In this document: one piece after another, positions 15,838-25,330 of the stretch
Layout of the letters: every line of letters begins with the position of its first letter
Numbering within the stretch: position 1 is the first letter of the stretch
NCBI GenBank assembly: GCA_945983355.1
Contig: CAMFSU010000057.1
Span: forward strand, 1 to 33,368
DNA: 33,368 bases
Origin: an uncultured Clostridia bacterium
GTDB lineage: Bacteria; Bacillota; Clostridia; Oscillospirales; Acutalibacteraceae
Direction: 5' to 3'
Made by a program: the position numbers and the translations under genes
The notes under the pieces: generated by a model
What the model saw: only the letters and a program-made list of their open reading frames with translations
What the model was told of the DNA's origin: nothing
Database searches by the model: none

Positions 15838-15839
15838 AA

Positions 15840-15884
15840 AAAAACATCCTTTCATTTCAAAATATGAATTGAAAGGATGTTTTT
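15840..15884 (-). promoter_or_regulatory. Terminator-like hairpin that also holds the amidase ribosome site
   Basis: 15-base arms AAAAACATCCTTTCA (15840-15854) and TGAAAGGATGTTTTT (15870-15884). On the minus strand a U run follows the stem directly after the 181-residue gene ends at 15888, as in a Rho-independent terminator, while the second arm carries the AAAGGA ribosome site of the amidase ATG at 15837. Read-through transcripts would thus have the site hidden. Confidence 0.6.
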
Positions 15885-15887
15885 ATG

Positions 15888-16433
15888 TTAAATTTCAAGC
15901 TTTTGTGCCGATTTTTTCACAACCGATAAAAACCAACAGTAAAGGGCTTCGCCAAGCTCTTGATAAATGGGGTCACCATCGTGCGAACAAAGCATTGCAA
16001 AGGTTTGCCCCATTCTTCTTTCTAAATCAAAGCCACGGCGAAAAACTAAATAATAAAAGGAAAAGGCACCTGTGTCGGTAGAGGTTTTATAAAGCTCAGC
16101 ATCCTGCTGCTTTAAGGTGTCTAAAAAGCTTTTTTGGGCCACACCGCAAACAATATCATCGCCCGCAAATTCCTCAAAACCAACCGTTGCCGTAAAGGAA
16201 ATCAAAAGGCGCCTTTGAATTAAAATATCATTTCCCATTTCATCAGAAAGTGGGTTTTCGGCGGCATCGGCAATAAATTCAAGCGCAACAGCCCGTCCCC
16301 ACTCCTCTGCCTTTTTTTGCATATCGCTTGACAGCTTTTGCTGATTAGTGGGGTTATTAAGATTTTTCTTAACATCAACTGATGGCTTGTCGCCTACGAT
16401 TTTAATATCTTCATCTAAAAACATTTGAATCAT
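15888..16433 (-). CDS. Conserved protein of unknown function
   Basis: 181 residues, beginning MIQMFLDEDIKIVGDKPSVD. It is mostly helical, with segments QKKAEEWGRAVALEFIADAA, NDILIQRRLLISFTATVGFE, DTGAFSFYYLVFRRGFDLER and DPIYQELGEALYCWFLSVVK. No signal peptide, no membrane helix and no recognised catalytic motif. It lies 5 bases after the TSCPD gene, so it belongs to the rpoD-TSCPD transcript. I do not recognise a named family. Confidence 0.8.
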   Translation of the reverse strand: MIQMFLDEDIKIVGDKPSVDVKKNLNNPTNQQKLSSDMQKKAEEWGRAVALEFIADAAENPLSDEMGNDILIQRRLLISFTATVGFEEFAGDDIVCGVAQKSFLDTLKQQDAELYKTSTDTGAFSFYYLVFRRGFDLERRMGQTFAMLCSHDGDPIYQELGEALYCWFLSVVKKSAQKLEI

Positions 16434-16438
16434 CTCTT

Positions 16439-16681
16439 TTACTTCAATGTTTTAAGGGCTTTTGCCAATTGGTCCGGGCAAGAGGTACCTTTAAAGCCGC
16501 ATTTTATACCTTCAAGGCGGTCAATTACATCATCAACCCTCATACCCTCAACAAGTGCGGAAATTCCCTTTGTGTTACCGTTGCAGCCACCCTCGAAATA
16601 GACGCTTTTAATAATTTCATCTTCTATTTCAATGGTGATTGTCCGAGAACACACTCCACTTGTTTTATATGATATTTTCAT
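16439..16681 (-). CDS. TSCPD domain protein (TIGR03905 type)
   Basis: 80 residues with the diagnostic pattern: TSGVCSRTITIEIEDEIIKS, VYFEGGCNGNTKGISALVEG and GIKCGFKGTSCPDQLAKAL. The TSCPD domain also occurs at the end of adenosylcobalamin-dependent ribonucleotide reductases; the stand-alone form has conserved Cys residues that may bind metal, but its function is not established. It lies 11 bases after the sigma factor gene. Confidence 0.9.
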   Translation of the reverse strand: MKISYKTSGVCSRTITIEIEDEIIKSVYFEGGCNGNTKGISALVEGMRVDDVIDRLEGIKCGFKGTSCPDQLAKALKTLK

Positions 16682-16692
16682 TTTAAATATTC

Positions 16693-17739
16693 CTATCTGT
16701 CTTTAAATTTATTACTTCTTACAGGATGGCGAAGCTTTCTCAGTGCCTTTGCTTCAATCTGACGGATACGCTCTCTTGTAACATTAAATTCCGAGCCAAC
16801 CTCTTCTAAGGTGTGGCATCTACCGTCCATAAGGCCAAAGCGCAAACGGATAACCGCCTCTTCACGAGGGGTAAGAGTTTTTAAAACATCGTCAATATCT
16901 TCATTTGTAATAGTTTTTAAAGCCGCTTCATCGGGTGCCAACGCATCTTCATCACGGATAAAGTCCATAAGGCGAGAATCTTCCTCAGGTCCAATGGGGG
17001 TTTCCATTGAAACGGGCTCCTGTGCCACACGCATAATTTCACGCACACGCTCAACCGGTAAATCCATTGTTTCGGCAATAAGCTCTTCACTTGGTTCAGA
17101 GCCGTTTTCGTGCAAAAGCTGACTTTGAACCTTTTTAAGTCGGTTAATTGTTTCAACCATATGAACAGGAATACGAATAGTTCTTGCTTGGTCAGCAATA
17201 GCACGGGTTATGGCCTGTCTAATCCACCAAGTCGCATAGGTTGAAAACTTAAAACCTTTGGTGTGGTCAAACTTTTCAACCGCTTTGATAAGGCCCACAT
17301 TACCCTCTTGAATTAAATCAAGGAAGTACATACCGCGGCCAACATATTTTTTAGCAATGCTTACAACAAGGCGAAGGTTTGCTTCGGTAAGGCGTTGCTT
17401 TGCATACTGACTGCCCTCGCTAATCTTAACCGCAAGCTCGATTTCCTCATCGCTTGATAAAAGCGGAACTCGGCCGATTTCACGAAGATATACTTTAACA
17501 GGGTCATCAAGCGAAACATTATCAAGGTTAACATCATCAGTGATTTGTTCAACATCAACCTCTTTAAGCTCATCCTCGGTGGGCTCTTCATCAAAGTCAA
17601 GCTCTAAAATCGGGGGCTCGGTAAAAAGCTCCTCAAAATCCTCCGGTGCGTTTTCAATATCATGTATTGTTTCATCCTTTGGCTCAAGCTCTAAAAGCTC
17701 CTCGCTTAATAATTTTTCGTCCTTTTTAGTTTCTTTCAT
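16693..17739 (-). CDS. rpoD: RNA polymerase primary sigma factor (RpoD/SigA)
   Basis: 348 residues from the ATG at 17739, chosen because GGAG lies 6 bases upstream and the reading frame further upstream overlaps the dnaG end. An acidic N-terminal segment is followed by region 1.2 ([17 protein letters not shown]), region 2 ([39 protein letters not shown]), region 3 ([16 protein letters not shown]) and region 4 ([39 protein letters not shown]). The complete set of regions identifies the group 1 housekeeping sigma factor. It is shorter than E. coli RpoD, with a reduced region 1.1, as in Firmicutes. It follows dnaG by 19 bases in the classic dnaG-rpoD order. Confidence 0.97.
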   Translation of the reverse strand: MKETKKDEKLLSEELLELEPKDETIHDIENAPEDFEELFTEPPILELDFDEEPTEDELKEVDVEQITDDVNLDNVSLDDPVKVYLREIGRVPLLSSDEEIELAVKISEGSQYAKQRLTEANLRLVVSIAKKYVGRGMYFLDLIQEGNVGLIKAVEKFDHTKGFKFSTYATWWIRQAITRAIADQARTIRIPVHMVETINRLKKVQSQLLHENGSEPSEELIAETMDLPVERVREIMRVAQEPVSMETPIGPEEDSRLMDFIRDEDALAPDEAALKTITNEDIDDVLKTLTPREEAVIRLRFGLMDGRCHTLEEVGSEFNVTRERIRQIEAKALRKLRHPVRSNKFKDR

Positions 17740-17758
17740 ATTCTTCTCCATTCTGCTT

Positions 17759-19531
17759 TTAATTGCCTTTATTCTTTTTATTGATAATATCTTGAAGCTG
17801 TGCCGCCCAGTCCTCAACGGTTGCTTCAGACGGGTTGGCGGCATTTAAAAGCATATTCTCTTCTAATATTACCGAAATGCAGTCTTTTAATACGGTTTTG
17901 GGGCTGTTGCCGCCCTTGTTACCGTTTTGAAGTGATACTAAATAGCCAACCTCAGCGGGTAAAAGTGTTTGTGCAAAAACCGAAATATCCAAGCTTTTGC
18001 CGTTTTCAAGGGTTTCAATTATAAGCTCGTAAATCCGCCTGTTAAGCGAGGTTATCATTTTATCACTTGGCAAATCTTCTTTAACCTCGTTATAAAAATC
18101 AGGGTGGTTAAGCAAAATTGAAATAACCGTTTCCTCGGCGGCGGTGCCCTTTATAGAACGGCGCCTGTCGGGGTTAAGGTCATCCTTTGAAAACTTGGGG
18201 TGAATCACATTATTTATTTCGGCCTTTCGCTGTGTGCGAACATTCTTTTTGCGAAGCTCGTCCACCCTTGCGTTTAAGGCAGTACGCGAAACACCGTATT
18301 TATCAGAAAGTCGGCCGATATAAATATCACGCGCCATAACATCATCGGTTGTGGCGATAATTTCGGCCGCCGCGCTTAAATATTTAAGCCGTCCGTCATC
18401 AGAATTTAAATCAAGCCCGTCAGCAGCCATTAAAAGCTTATATTCAATGTCGCTTACTGCACCCTCTAAAAGTGCTTTAAAGCGGTCGGGGCCGTTGGCT
18501 TTAATATATTCATCGGGGTCTTTACCGTTGGGAATCATCACAACCCTTACCGAAAGACCTGTGTTTTCCAAAATAGCGCTTGCCCTTTTAATCGCCTTTT
18601 GCCCTGCGGCATCGGCGTCAAGCATTAAAACAATTTCCTTTGTGTAGCGGGCAATTAAATTTGCCTGCTCGCTTGTAAAGGCCGTACCGAGAGGAGCTAC
18701 AACATTTTCAAAGCCCGCTTGGTGAAGGGATATAACATCCATATTGCCTTCAACCAAAATTATTCTGTCGGCACAATGGCTTTTTGCAAAGTTAATGCCA
18801 AAAAGGTTTTCGCTCTTTTTATAAACAGGCGTGTCAGATGTATTTACATACTTGCCGCCTTTTTTCTCATCCTCGGGAAGAGCACGACCGCTAAAGCCAA
18901 TAATATTGCCCCTTATATTAATAATTGGGAACATTAAACGCTTTCTGAAACGGTCATAGTAACTGCCCCTGTCGCTTTTGCCAACAACATTTGCAGTCAC
19001 CATATCACCAATAGAAAAGCCCTTTGCTTTTAAATGGTTTATTAAAGCATCCCAACTGTCGGGTGCGGCACCAAGACCAAAATGCTTAATAGTTTTAAGC
19101 GACAGCCCACGCTTTAAATAATATTCAAGCGCCCATTTGCCGCTATCGCTCATTAAATAGCTGTGGAAAAACTTTGCGGTTTCACGGTTTATGTCATAAA
19201 CGGTGTTTTTTACCCGTTGCATAGTGTCGTCATACCCGTCCTGCGGGAGCTGAACATTGCTTCGTTCGGCCAAAAGCTTTATTGACTCGATATAGTCAAG
19301 GTTTTCGATAAGCGAAGTAAAAGTGATGACATCACCGCCGACGCCACAGCCAAAGCAGTAAAACGAGCCGCTTTCGGGGTAAACGGTAAAGGACGGGGTT
19401 TTTTCACTGTGGAAGGGGCAAAGACCGACAAGGTTTTTACCGCGTCGCTTTAAATTTGAATATTGTGAAATAACTGTTTCAATATCATTTCTGTATTTAA
19501 TTTCGCTTATAACCTCTTCAGGTATTGCCAT
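17759..19531 (-). CDS. dnaG: DNA primase
   Basis: 590 residues. The CHC2 zinc domain is at the N-terminus (C38-P-F-H41 and C59-x-x-C62, in GLCPFHSEK and [10 protein letters not shown]). The catalytic core (about 115-340) has [34 protein letters not shown] and the TOPRIM motif [16 protein letters not shown] with a following [11 protein letters not shown]. The C-terminal helicase-binding region (about 440-590) is poorly conserved. DnaG makes RNA primers at the replication fork. It lies between dgt (34-base gap) and rpoD. Confidence 0.97.
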   Translation of the reverse strand: MAIPEEVISEIKYRNDIETVISQYSNLKRRGKNLVGLCPFHSEKTPSFTVYPESGSFYCFGCGVGGDVITFTSLIENLDYIESIKLLAERSNVQLPQDGYDDTMQRVKNTVYDINRETAKFFHSYLMSDSGKWALEYYLKRGLSLKTIKHFGLGAAPDSWDALINHLKAKGFSIGDMVTANVVGKSDRGSYYDRFRKRLMFPIINIRGNIIGFSGRALPEDEKKGGKYVNTSDTPVYKKSENLFGINFAKSHCADRIILVEGNMDVISLHQAGFENVVAPLGTAFTSEQANLIARYTKEIVLMLDADAAGQKAIKRASAILENTGLSVRVVMIPNGKDPDEYIKANGPDRFKALLEGAVSDIEYKLLMAADGLDLNSDDGRLKYLSAAAEIIATTDDVMARDIYIGRLSDKYGVSRTALNARVDELRKKNVRTQRKAEINNVIHPKFSKDDLNPDRRRSIKGTAAEETVISILLNHPDFYNEVKEDLPSDKMITSLNRRIYELIIETLENGKSLDISVFAQTLLPAEVGYLVSLQNGNKGGNSPKTVLKDCISVILEENMLLNAANPSEATVEDWAAQLQDIINKKNKGN

Positions 19532-19565
19532 AAACCCACCACCTTTTCAAAAAATTTAAGTTGAA

Positions 19566-20564
19566 TTAAATTGACCAACCCTTTGGAATATAAATATTAG
19601 AATAAACCGTAATGGCATAATGGTCGGTCATACCTGCGATATAGTCACATATAGCGCGGTCAAGCCCGTCGGTTTCAATAATTCTTTGATACTCCTCACC
19701 CATTTTTTGAGGGTGCAAAAGTAAATCCTTATAAATACCCTCAACAATGCCTAAAACCTTGCTTTCTTCGGCTTTGGCTGCGGGATTTAAATAAACATTT
19801 TTATATAAAAATTCGTGCAAGTCATCATAATGCTTAAAGATACCTTCATCCATTGCAATATCATCCTTGCTGTTTTCAACCACAGAATTTAAAAGGGTGG
19901 TTATACGCTGTGTTTTGGTGTGTCCCAAATTATCGCGAATTTCTTTTGGTATGTCTTCATTAGAAATAACCCCTGCACGCACAGCATCATCGATGTCGTG
20001 GTTTATGTAAGCAATTCGGTCAGCAAAACGCACCAATTTGCCTTCTAATGTGTGTGCCCATTCGCCACGTGTGTGGTGCTTTATGCCATCCAAAACTTCG
20101 GCAGTAAGATTAAGACCTTTGCCCTCTTTTTCAAGCACCTCACAAACACGAACACTTTGGTCAAAGTGGGTAAAATCAAAGGGCATTATGTCATTAAGTG
20201 CCCTTTCACCTGCGTGGCCAAAGGGTGTGTGACCTAAATCGTGACCAAGAGCAATTGCTTCGGTTAAATCTTCATTAAGGCGCAAAGCACGTGCAAGTGT
20301 GCGAGCTATTTGCGAAACCTCTAATGTATGTGTTAAACGGGTGCGGTAATGGTCAGATTCAGGGGATAAAAACACCTGTGTTTTATGTTTTAAACGCCTA
20401 AATGCTTTTGAATGGATAATTCTGTCCCTGTCACGCTGAAAATCGGTACGAAGGTTGCATTTTTCCTCTTCCCTTTTTCTGCCCTGTGTATTAGCACTTA
20501 AAGTGGCATACTCGGACAGCATTTGCTTTTCATTGTTTTCAGTTATAATTCTTACACATTCCAC
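19566..20564 (-). CDS. dgt: Deoxyguanosinetriphosphate triphosphohydrolase-like protein (HD domain)
   Basis: 332 residues. The HD signature runs through RTRLTHTLEVSQIARTLARA (H79) and AIALGHDLGHTPFGHAGE (H108, D109) with a later FADRIAYINHDIDD Asp. The phrase DRIIHSKAFRRLKHKTQVF at the start is typical of dNTPase-type HD proteins. This is the short form common in Firmicutes placed directly before dnaG; it is expected to hydrolyse dNTPs to nucleosides and triphosphate, though substrate preference is not visible. The start is a GTG with GGAGG 8 bases upstream. Confidence 0.92.
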   Translation of the reverse strand: MECVRIITENNEKQMLSEYATLSANTQGRKREEEKCNLRTDFQRDRDRIIHSKAFRRLKHKTQVFLSPESDHYRTRLTHTLEVSQIARTLARALRLNEDLTEAIALGHDLGHTPFGHAGERALNDIMPFDFTHFDQSVRVCEVLEKEGKGLNLTAEVLDGIKHHTRGEWAHTLEGKLVRFADRIAYINHDIDDAVRAGVISNEDIPKEIRDNLGHTKTQRITTLLNSVVENSKDDIAMDEGIFKHYDDLHEFLYKNVYLNPAAKAEESKVLGIVEGIYKDLLLHPQKMGEEYQRIIETDGLDRAICDYIAGMTDHYAITVYSNIYIPKGWSI

Positions 20565-20613
20565 ATTATTCGCCTCCTATATAGTAATATTAGCAAAAAA
20601 ATCTTAAATTCCT

Positions 20614-21240
20614 TTATTTTTTTAAAAAAGGCAGTAAAATTTTCTCTTTTTCCTCTAAAATAAGGCGTGCCGAAAAGGTTTCACGCAGTTTTTCTCTAAA
20701 ACCATCAAAAAATTCTTCCTTTAAAACAAACTTTATTGTTATTTTATCGGTGTATTCAGTATCCTTAATTTCACCATCACTGTCTATAATAAGCTTTTGA
20801 AGTGTTGTTAAATCGGCATATTCGCAAACAATTTCACAGCTAACACCCGCAAGCATTATATAAACCTCGGCCGACTGCAAAACATCCTGCGTGGCTTTCG
20901 AATAGGCACGCACCAAACCGCCCGTTCCCAGCAAGATACCGCCGAAATAACGGGTAACAACCACCGCAATATTGGTTATACCACTGCCCTGTATACAGTC
21001 AAGCATCGGCTTCCCCGCAGTACCGTGTGGCTCACCATCATCAGAAAAACGGCACATACGGCCGCCCTCTACCGAATAGGCATAAACATTGTGTCGTGCA
21101 TCCCAATATTTTGCCTTCATTTCTTTTACAAAATTATTGGCCTCTTCTTCGGTTTCACAATGTCGAAGGGTTGCAATAAAGCGTGAACGCTTTTCAACAT
21201 ATTCAGTTTCATTTTCGCGAAATACGGTTTGAAAGCTCAA
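20614..21240 (-). CDS. YigZ / IMPACT family protein
   Basis: 208 residues with the IMPACT signature: NEVKRSRF-like start (YVEKRSRFIATL), then CRFSDDGEPHGTAGKPMLDC and VVVTRYFGGILLGTGGLVRA, followed by a C-terminal ferredoxin-like domain (about 135-205). Members bind RNA or ribosome-associated partners and are linked to translation control in eukaryotes; the bacterial role is unclear. The start is a TTG with GCAGGTG 8 bases upstream. It precedes dgt on the same strand. Confidence 0.9.
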   Translation of the reverse strand: MSFQTVFRENETEYVEKRSRFIATLRHCETEEEANNFVKEMKAKYWDARHNVYAYSVEGGRMCRFSDDGEPHGTAGKPMLDCIQGSGITNIAVVVTRYFGGILLGTGGLVRAYSKATQDVLQSAEVYIMLAGVSCEIVCEYADLTTLQKLIIDSDGEIKDTEYTDKITIKFVLKEEFFDGFREKLRETFSARLILEEKEKILLPFLKK

Positions 21241-21267
21241 AAATTAACACCTGCCTTAAAAGAAAAA

Positions 21268-21297
21268 TCCGCAGCCGCCTGTTTAGGCAGTTGCGGA
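21268..21297 (-). terminator. Terminator of rpmE
   Basis: A 13-base stem with one mismatch (TCCGCAGCCGCCT / AGGCAGTTGCGGA, loop GTTT) followed on the minus strand by TTTTTCTTTT, 12 bases after the rpmE stop codon. Confidence 0.8.
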
Positions 21298-21309
21298 AAT
21301 AAAGGTAAA

Positions 21310-21513
21310 TTATTTATTAATGTTGAAACGCTTGTTAAATCTATCAACGCGTCCGCCGGTATCTACCAATTTTTGCTTACCGGTAAAAAACGGATGACAT
21401 TTAGAGCAAATATCCAAACGGATGTCCTTTTTAGTAGAACGAGTTTCAAACTCAGCACCACAAGCGCACTTAACTGTTACCTTTTCATACTCAGGATGAA
21501 TTCCTTGTTTCAT
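21310..21513 (-). CDS. rpmE: 50S ribosomal protein L31
   Basis: 67 residues from the ATG at 21513, chosen for the GGGAG site 8 bases upstream and the canonical [20 protein letters not shown] start. The zinc-binding Cys set is complete (C16, C18, C36, C39), so this is the zinc-containing C+ form. It also contains the family end pattern [20 protein letters not shown]. The longer reading frame that starts at 21576 lies upstream of the ribosome site and is not used. Confidence 0.95.
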   Translation of the reverse strand: MKQGIHPEYEKVTVKCACGAEFETRSTKKDIRLDICSKCHPFFTGKQKLVDTGGRVDRFNKRFNINK

Positions 21514-21547
21514 CTTGGTCACTCCCTTCCATAACGATAGCCAAATT

Positions 21548-21576
21548 ATAATAGCACAAAATAATTTAAAATGCAA
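21548..21576 (-). promoter_or_regulatory. Probable rpmE promoter (extended -10)
   Basis: On the minus strand TTGCAT (21571-21576), a 17-base spacer and TGCTATTAT with -10 at 21548-21553. An overlapping TATAAT lies at 21545-21550. Confidence 0.5.
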
Positions 21577-21583
21577 GTATTTT

Positions 21584-22183
21584 TTAACGATTTATATAAT
21601 TTTTTATTTTTTCGTAAATTTCAACCGTTTTAAAGCGCATTACATACCGTTTTCCGCCCCTTGCAATTTGGGCCGATTCAGCTTTTACACTATCCTTTAA
21701 ATCACCCTTTGTTGCGGCAGAAATGCAAACGGTGGGATAAACCACACACCACCAATTTTTACCGCTCCCCTCACCCAAGGTGATAATAAGCGAATCATAT
21801 TCCCCCGCAGGCAATGTGAAATCATCATAATATCGGGTAGAAAAATCACTTTTGCCAAAGGATGCCGTTGCGGTATAATCAAAACCGTTTTCTTCTATGA
21901 CAATGTTTGCAATATCGCTAAACGAATTTAGATTTTCTTTAACGGTTTTTTCGGCATTTTCTAAATCATTGCAGTTTAAAAATAAGTCGCCTGTCTCTTT
22001 TAAAATTTCATCCCGAATTTTCAGCTTTAAGCTTTGGTCGGCATCACTGTCAGAATTTGCGATAATATGTAACCGCAAAACATTTTGCCTTAAATCATCA
22101 CAGGCCGCATTAAAATGCGAAACCGACAAAAGCAAGGCACAAATAAGACCAAAAGCAACTGATAACTCTATTCTTTTTTTCAT
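21584..22183 (-). CDS. spoIIR: Stage II sporulation protein R
   Basis: 199 residues with an N-terminal signal/anchor ([18 protein letters not shown]) and the family pattern [49 protein letters not shown] and [16 protein letters not shown]. SpoIIR is made in the forespore under sigma F, secreted into the intermembrane space and triggers SpoIIGA cleavage of pro-sigma E in the mother cell. It has an AGGAG ribosome site. This gene is good evidence of an endospore-forming ancestry. Confidence 0.95.
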   Translation of the reverse strand: MKKRIELSVAFGLICALLLSVSHFNAACDDLRQNVLRLHIIANSDSDADQSLKLKIRDEILKETGDLFLNCNDLENAEKTVKENLNSFSDIANIVIEENGFDYTATASFGKSDFSTRYYDDFTLPAGEYDSLIITLGEGSGKNWWCVVYPTVCISAATKGDLKDSVKAESAQIARGGKRYVMRFKTVEIYEKIKNYINR

Positions 22184-22237
22184 TTTTAAAATCTCCTTGT
22201 CAAGTTATGCTAAAATAATTGACAGGAAATTCAAATT

Positions 22238-23071
22238 TTATTCAAATTCTAACGAACTTTGTTTCGGTACGCAAACCCAACACGGAATATTCTTTTCTTT
22301 TAATACCCTTTCGGCTGCTTTTATTTCTTCAAGTGTTTCAAAAATTGCAAACCAAGTAGGACCGCTGCCCGTAAGAGCCACCGCTTTTGCATCGGTTTTT
22401 AAAAGCTCCCTCTTTACGAAGCTGTCCTGCCACACCGTTTCAAATGCATTGTAAAGGTTTTTTGAAAGATTTTCTAAATCATTTTCACTAATTGCCGAAA
22501 GCACCGCGTTGGTATTAGCCAAAACAGTTTCTTTACTGTCTATTTGTTTATACATTTCAGCGGTCGAGGGCTTTGTTTCGGCCTTTGCAAGTAAAATATA
22601 ACCCTTTTCAAGCGGTTTTTTAGGGGTTAAAATTTCGCCTATACCCTCGCTTCGCATACATCCGCCCTTTATAAAAAATGGCACATCTGCGCCAAGCTTT
22701 ACCGCCAAATCGCAAAGATTTTCATAAGAAAGCCCTGCGTTATATAATTTATTAAGTCCCACAAGCACCGCCGCAGCATCAGCACTGCCGCCTCCAAGTC
22801 CTGCGCTTAACGGAATATTCTTTATAATTTTAATGTCACAACCGTTCGAAATTTCGGTTTTTTGAAAAAATAATTTTGCCGCTTTAAATGCAATATTATC
22901 TTCCTGGGGTAAATCGCCGCAAATTACCGAAACGGTATCGGCCTTTTCGATAAAAACAGTGTCATAAAGCCCAACCGAGTGCATAACAGTATCAATTAAA
23001 TGATAACCGTCATCCCGTTTGCCACAAACAGACAGTGAAAAATTTATTTTTGCATTTGCTTTGATTTTCAT
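22238..23071 (-). CDS. ispE: 4-diphosphocytidyl-2-C-methyl-D-erythritol kinase
   Basis: About 277 residues from the ATG at 23071, chosen because a GGTGG site lies 7 bases upstream (a GTG two codons earlier is possible). The GHMP kinase motifs are seen: KANAKINFSL, the ATP loop PLSAGLGGGSADAAAVL (about 87-103) and a C-terminal VALTGSGPTWFAIF. IspE phosphorylates CDP-ME in the MEP isoprenoid pathway. The gene precedes spoIIR by 54 bases on the same strand. Confidence 0.95.
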   Translation of the reverse strand: MKIKANAKINFSLSVCGKRDDGYHLIDTVMHSVGLYDTVFIEKADTVSVICGDLPQEDNIAFKAAKLFFQKTEISNGCDIKIIKNIPLSAGLGGGSADAAAVLVGLNKLYNAGLSYENLCDLAVKLGADVPFFIKGGCMRSEGIGEILTPKKPLEKGYILLAKAETKPSTAEMYKQIDSKETVLANTNAVLSAISENDLENLSKNLYNAFETVWQDSFVKRELLKTDAKAVALTGSGPTWFAIFETLEEIKAAERVLKEKNIPCWVCVPKQSSLEFE

Positions 23072-23093
23072 TTTCACGCCACCTTAAAAGAAA

Positions 23094-23117
23094 CGCCGCA
23101 TCCAAACGGATACGGCG
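23094..23117 (-). terminator. Weak terminator after the deacetylase gene
   Basis: CGCCGCATCC / GGATACGGCG (one mismatch, loop AAAC) followed on the minus strand by TTTCTTTT, just upstream of ispE. Confidence 0.55.
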
Positions 23118-23194
23118 ATAAGTAAAACTTAAAATACAGGTTACCTTATCACCTGAATTTTATTTTAAATAAATAATACGATTATGTCAAGAAA

Positions 23195-24199
23195 TTAGTT
23201 GTTTACCTTGTGGCAATAGCCATAGCTTTTTTCGGTTAGTGGCTCGAATGTGTAGCCCATCTTTTTAAGCCCCTCTAAAATTTGGGGCAATGCTTCAACC
23301 GTGGCTTTTTTACTGCTTATATCGTGCATTAAAACACAAATAGAATCCTTTTTGGCAGCTGCGTTTAAAACATTATCAGTAATGCTTTTGGCGGTTACAC
23401 CCTTGCTTGCGGCATCGCCGGAGTCTACATTCCAGTCAAAATAAGCATAGCCCTGAATTCTAACCTGATTTGTAAGCCGTGTCATAATGCCTTTACAAAT
23501 ACTTTTAGAAACCTTGTTGCTGCCGCCGCCCGGAAAACGTATAACCTTTGAGCGTATGCCTGTTGCATTAAAAACTTTATCAGACAAGGCGTTTAAATCT
23601 TTAAAATAAGCATCGGTGCTTTTATAAATTGTTTGATATTTGTGGGTGTTTGAATGAAGACCTATTGTATGTCCTTTTTCAACAATTTTGGGCAAATACT
23701 GCAGCTTCGAGCTGCCCACAACAAAAAATGTTGCCTTTGCATTATATTTATCTAAAATATCTAAAATTTCAAGCGTTCTGTCAGATGGACCGTCGTCAAA
23801 GGTTAAATAACAAACCTTGTTTTTAGGGGCGACAGTTGGCTGTGGCGAATTTTGTGTTGCCAAAACGGCCTCGGCCTGAATAAGTTTTTTCTTATTAACA
23901 CTATCTAAAAGCTTTTTTTGGTCTTTAACCTGTTTTTCAAGGTTAGAAACCGTTTCCTTCATCTTATCAAGCTCGCCTTGAAGCGAACTGTTTTGTTTTT
24001 GAAGGTCGTCGTTCTTTTTGCTTATTTCTTCGTAAAGGTCAACCTTTTCCTGCATATTTAAAATTGCATCGTCAACCTTTTTTTCAAGCTTTGCATTTTG
24101 CACTGTCATAACAATAGAAAAAGTACCGACCGCAATAAGCAAAACCGCCAAAACCGACACAAAACTTAAAAACAGTGGTGTTTTAACATATTTTTTCAA
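23195..24199 (-). CDS. Membrane-anchored polysaccharide deacetylase (NodB domain)
   Basis: About 334 residues from a TTG at 24199, chosen because GGGAG lies 8 bases upstream (the TTG at 24214 has no such site). An N-terminal transmembrane helix (FLSFVSVLAVLLIAVGTFSI) is followed by a coiled coil of about 70 residues (AKLEKKVDDAI through QVKDQKKLLDSV) and the NodB domain: YLTFDDGPSDRT, FFVVGSSK, GLHSNTHK (zinc His pair), VIRFPGGGSN, DWNVDSGD and VLMHD. It probably removes acetyl groups from peptidoglycan sugars outside the membrane. The coiled-coil linker resembles those of divisome- or wall-associated proteins; the exact substrate is not visible. Confidence 0.9.
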   Translation of the reverse strand: MKKYVKTPLFLSFVSVLAVLLIAVGTFSIVMTVQNAKLEKKVDDAILNMQEKVDLYEEISKKNDDLQKQNSSLQGELDKMKETVSNLEKQVKDQKKLLDSVNKKKLIQAEAVLATQNSPQPTVAPKNKVCYLTFDDGPSDRTLEILDILDKYNAKATFFVVGSSKLQYLPKIVEKGHTIGLHSNTHKYQTIYKSTDAYFKDLNALSDKVFNATGIRSKVIRFPGGGSNKVSKSICKGIMTRLTNQVRIQGYAYFDWNVDSGDAASKGVTAKSITDNVLNAAAKKDSICVLMHDISSKKATVEALPQILEGLKKMGYTFEPLTEKSYGYCHKVNN

Positions 24200-24315
24200 A
24201 TTTTCATCTCCCAAAGTTCATAATATGATTATAGCAAATAATTTATTATAATGCTATTACAAAATATTACAAATTTCGTTACAAATTATTACAATTACTG
24301 TATGAAATTTTAAAG

Positions 24316-24344
24316 TTGAAAAAATCAAGTTTTAATGTTATAAT
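24316..24344 (+). promoter_or_regulatory. Promoter of degV
   Basis: TTGAAA (24316-24321), a 17-base spacer and TATAAT (24339-24344), 28 bases before the degV start and followed by a GGAGG ribosome site 6 bases from the ATG. Confidence 0.8.
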
Positions 24345-24371
24345 AGTATCAAATCAATTTGGAGGTTTTTT

Positions 24372-25229
24372 ATGGCTGATATAATTATTACTTGTGACTC
24401 TACCGCAGATTTACCACGTGAAGTGTGTGAAAAATATAATATTCCGGTTATTCCGCTTGGTGTAACCTTGGGTGATAAAACCTATTTAGACGGTGTTAAC
24501 ATTACACCTGATGAGGTTTATGCCCACCACGCCAAAACAGGCGAATTACCCAAAACTACCGCCGCTAATGTTGGCGATTTTATCGACTTCTTTACCCCAT
24601 TTGTGAACGAGGGTAAAACCATCATCCACTTCCCCATTTCTTCTGAAATGTCATCCACCTATAACAATGCAGTTATCGCCGCAGGTGAGCTTGAAAATGT
24701 TCATATAATCGATTCTCGCAACCTTTCGAGCGGTATCGGTCTTATTGTCGTGGCTGCTGCGGAAATGGTACAAAACGGTATGACCGCTGAGGAAATTGTA
24801 GAAAAAGCAACCGAGCTTACAAAGCATTCCGACGCTTCTTTCGTAATCGACAACCTTGAATATTTACACAAGGGTGGCAGATGCTCGGCTGTGGCAATGC
24901 TTGGCGCAAACCTTTTAAAATTAAAGCCCTGTATTGATGTTACAAACGGTAAAATGGATGTTAGCAAAAAATATCGTGGTAAATACGGCGAAGTGTTAAA
25001 GCAATATGTTTCAGAACGCCTTGCTGACATCGAAAACATTGATTTAACCCGTGTATTTGTAACACACGCCGGCTGCAGTGATGAAATCGTTAATGCAGTT
25101 TACGAACAGGTAAAAGCCACTGCCGACTTTAAGGAAATTATTGTTAACCGTGCCGGCTGCACCATTTCTTCACACTGCGGTGCTAACACCCTTGGCGTTT
25201 TGGTTATCAGAAAGTCACCCAAAGCATAA
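24372..25229 (+). CDS. DegV family fatty-acid-binding protein
   Basis: 285 residues. Family pattern: MADIIITCDSTADLPREVCE, FPISSEMSSTYNNAVIAA, HIIDSRNLSSGIGLIVV, DNLEYLHKGGRCSAVAMLGA and NRAGCTISSHCGANTLGVL. DegV/FakB proteins hold a fatty acid in a deep pocket for phosphorylation by FakA. No fakA gene is in the window. It stands alone with its own consensus promoter and terminator. Confidence 0.95.
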   Translation: MADIIITCDSTADLPREVCEKYNIPVIPLGVTLGDKTYLDGVNITPDEVYAHHAKTGELPKTTAANVGDFIDFFTPFVNEGKTIIHFPISSEMSSTYNNAVIAAGELENVHIIDSRNLSSGIGLIVVAAAEMVQNGMTAEEIVEKATELTKHSDASFVIDNLEYLHKGGRCSAVAMLGANLLKLKPCIDVTNGKMDVSKKYRGKYGEVLKQYVSERLADIENIDLTRVFVTHAGCSDEIVNAVYEQVKATADFKEIIVNRAGCTISSHCGANTLGVLVIRKSPKA

Positions 25230-25330
25230 TTTTGCATAGTATATTGCAGGGGGCATTTCAGGATATCCTGCATATCGGCGGCAAAAATGTTTTTGTCCTT
25301 TGAATAACCGATTTTCCCCTTTATATAAAC

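Noticed and set aside
17740-17844. Longer rpoD start overlapping the dnaG end
   Set aside because: The ATG at 17739 has a well-placed GGAG site, while the upstream extension lies in dnaG coding sequence and is not sigma-like.
25259-25270. Palindrome CAGGATATCCTG after degV
   Set aside because: A short palindrome without a T run or neighbouring promoter; no role can be supported.
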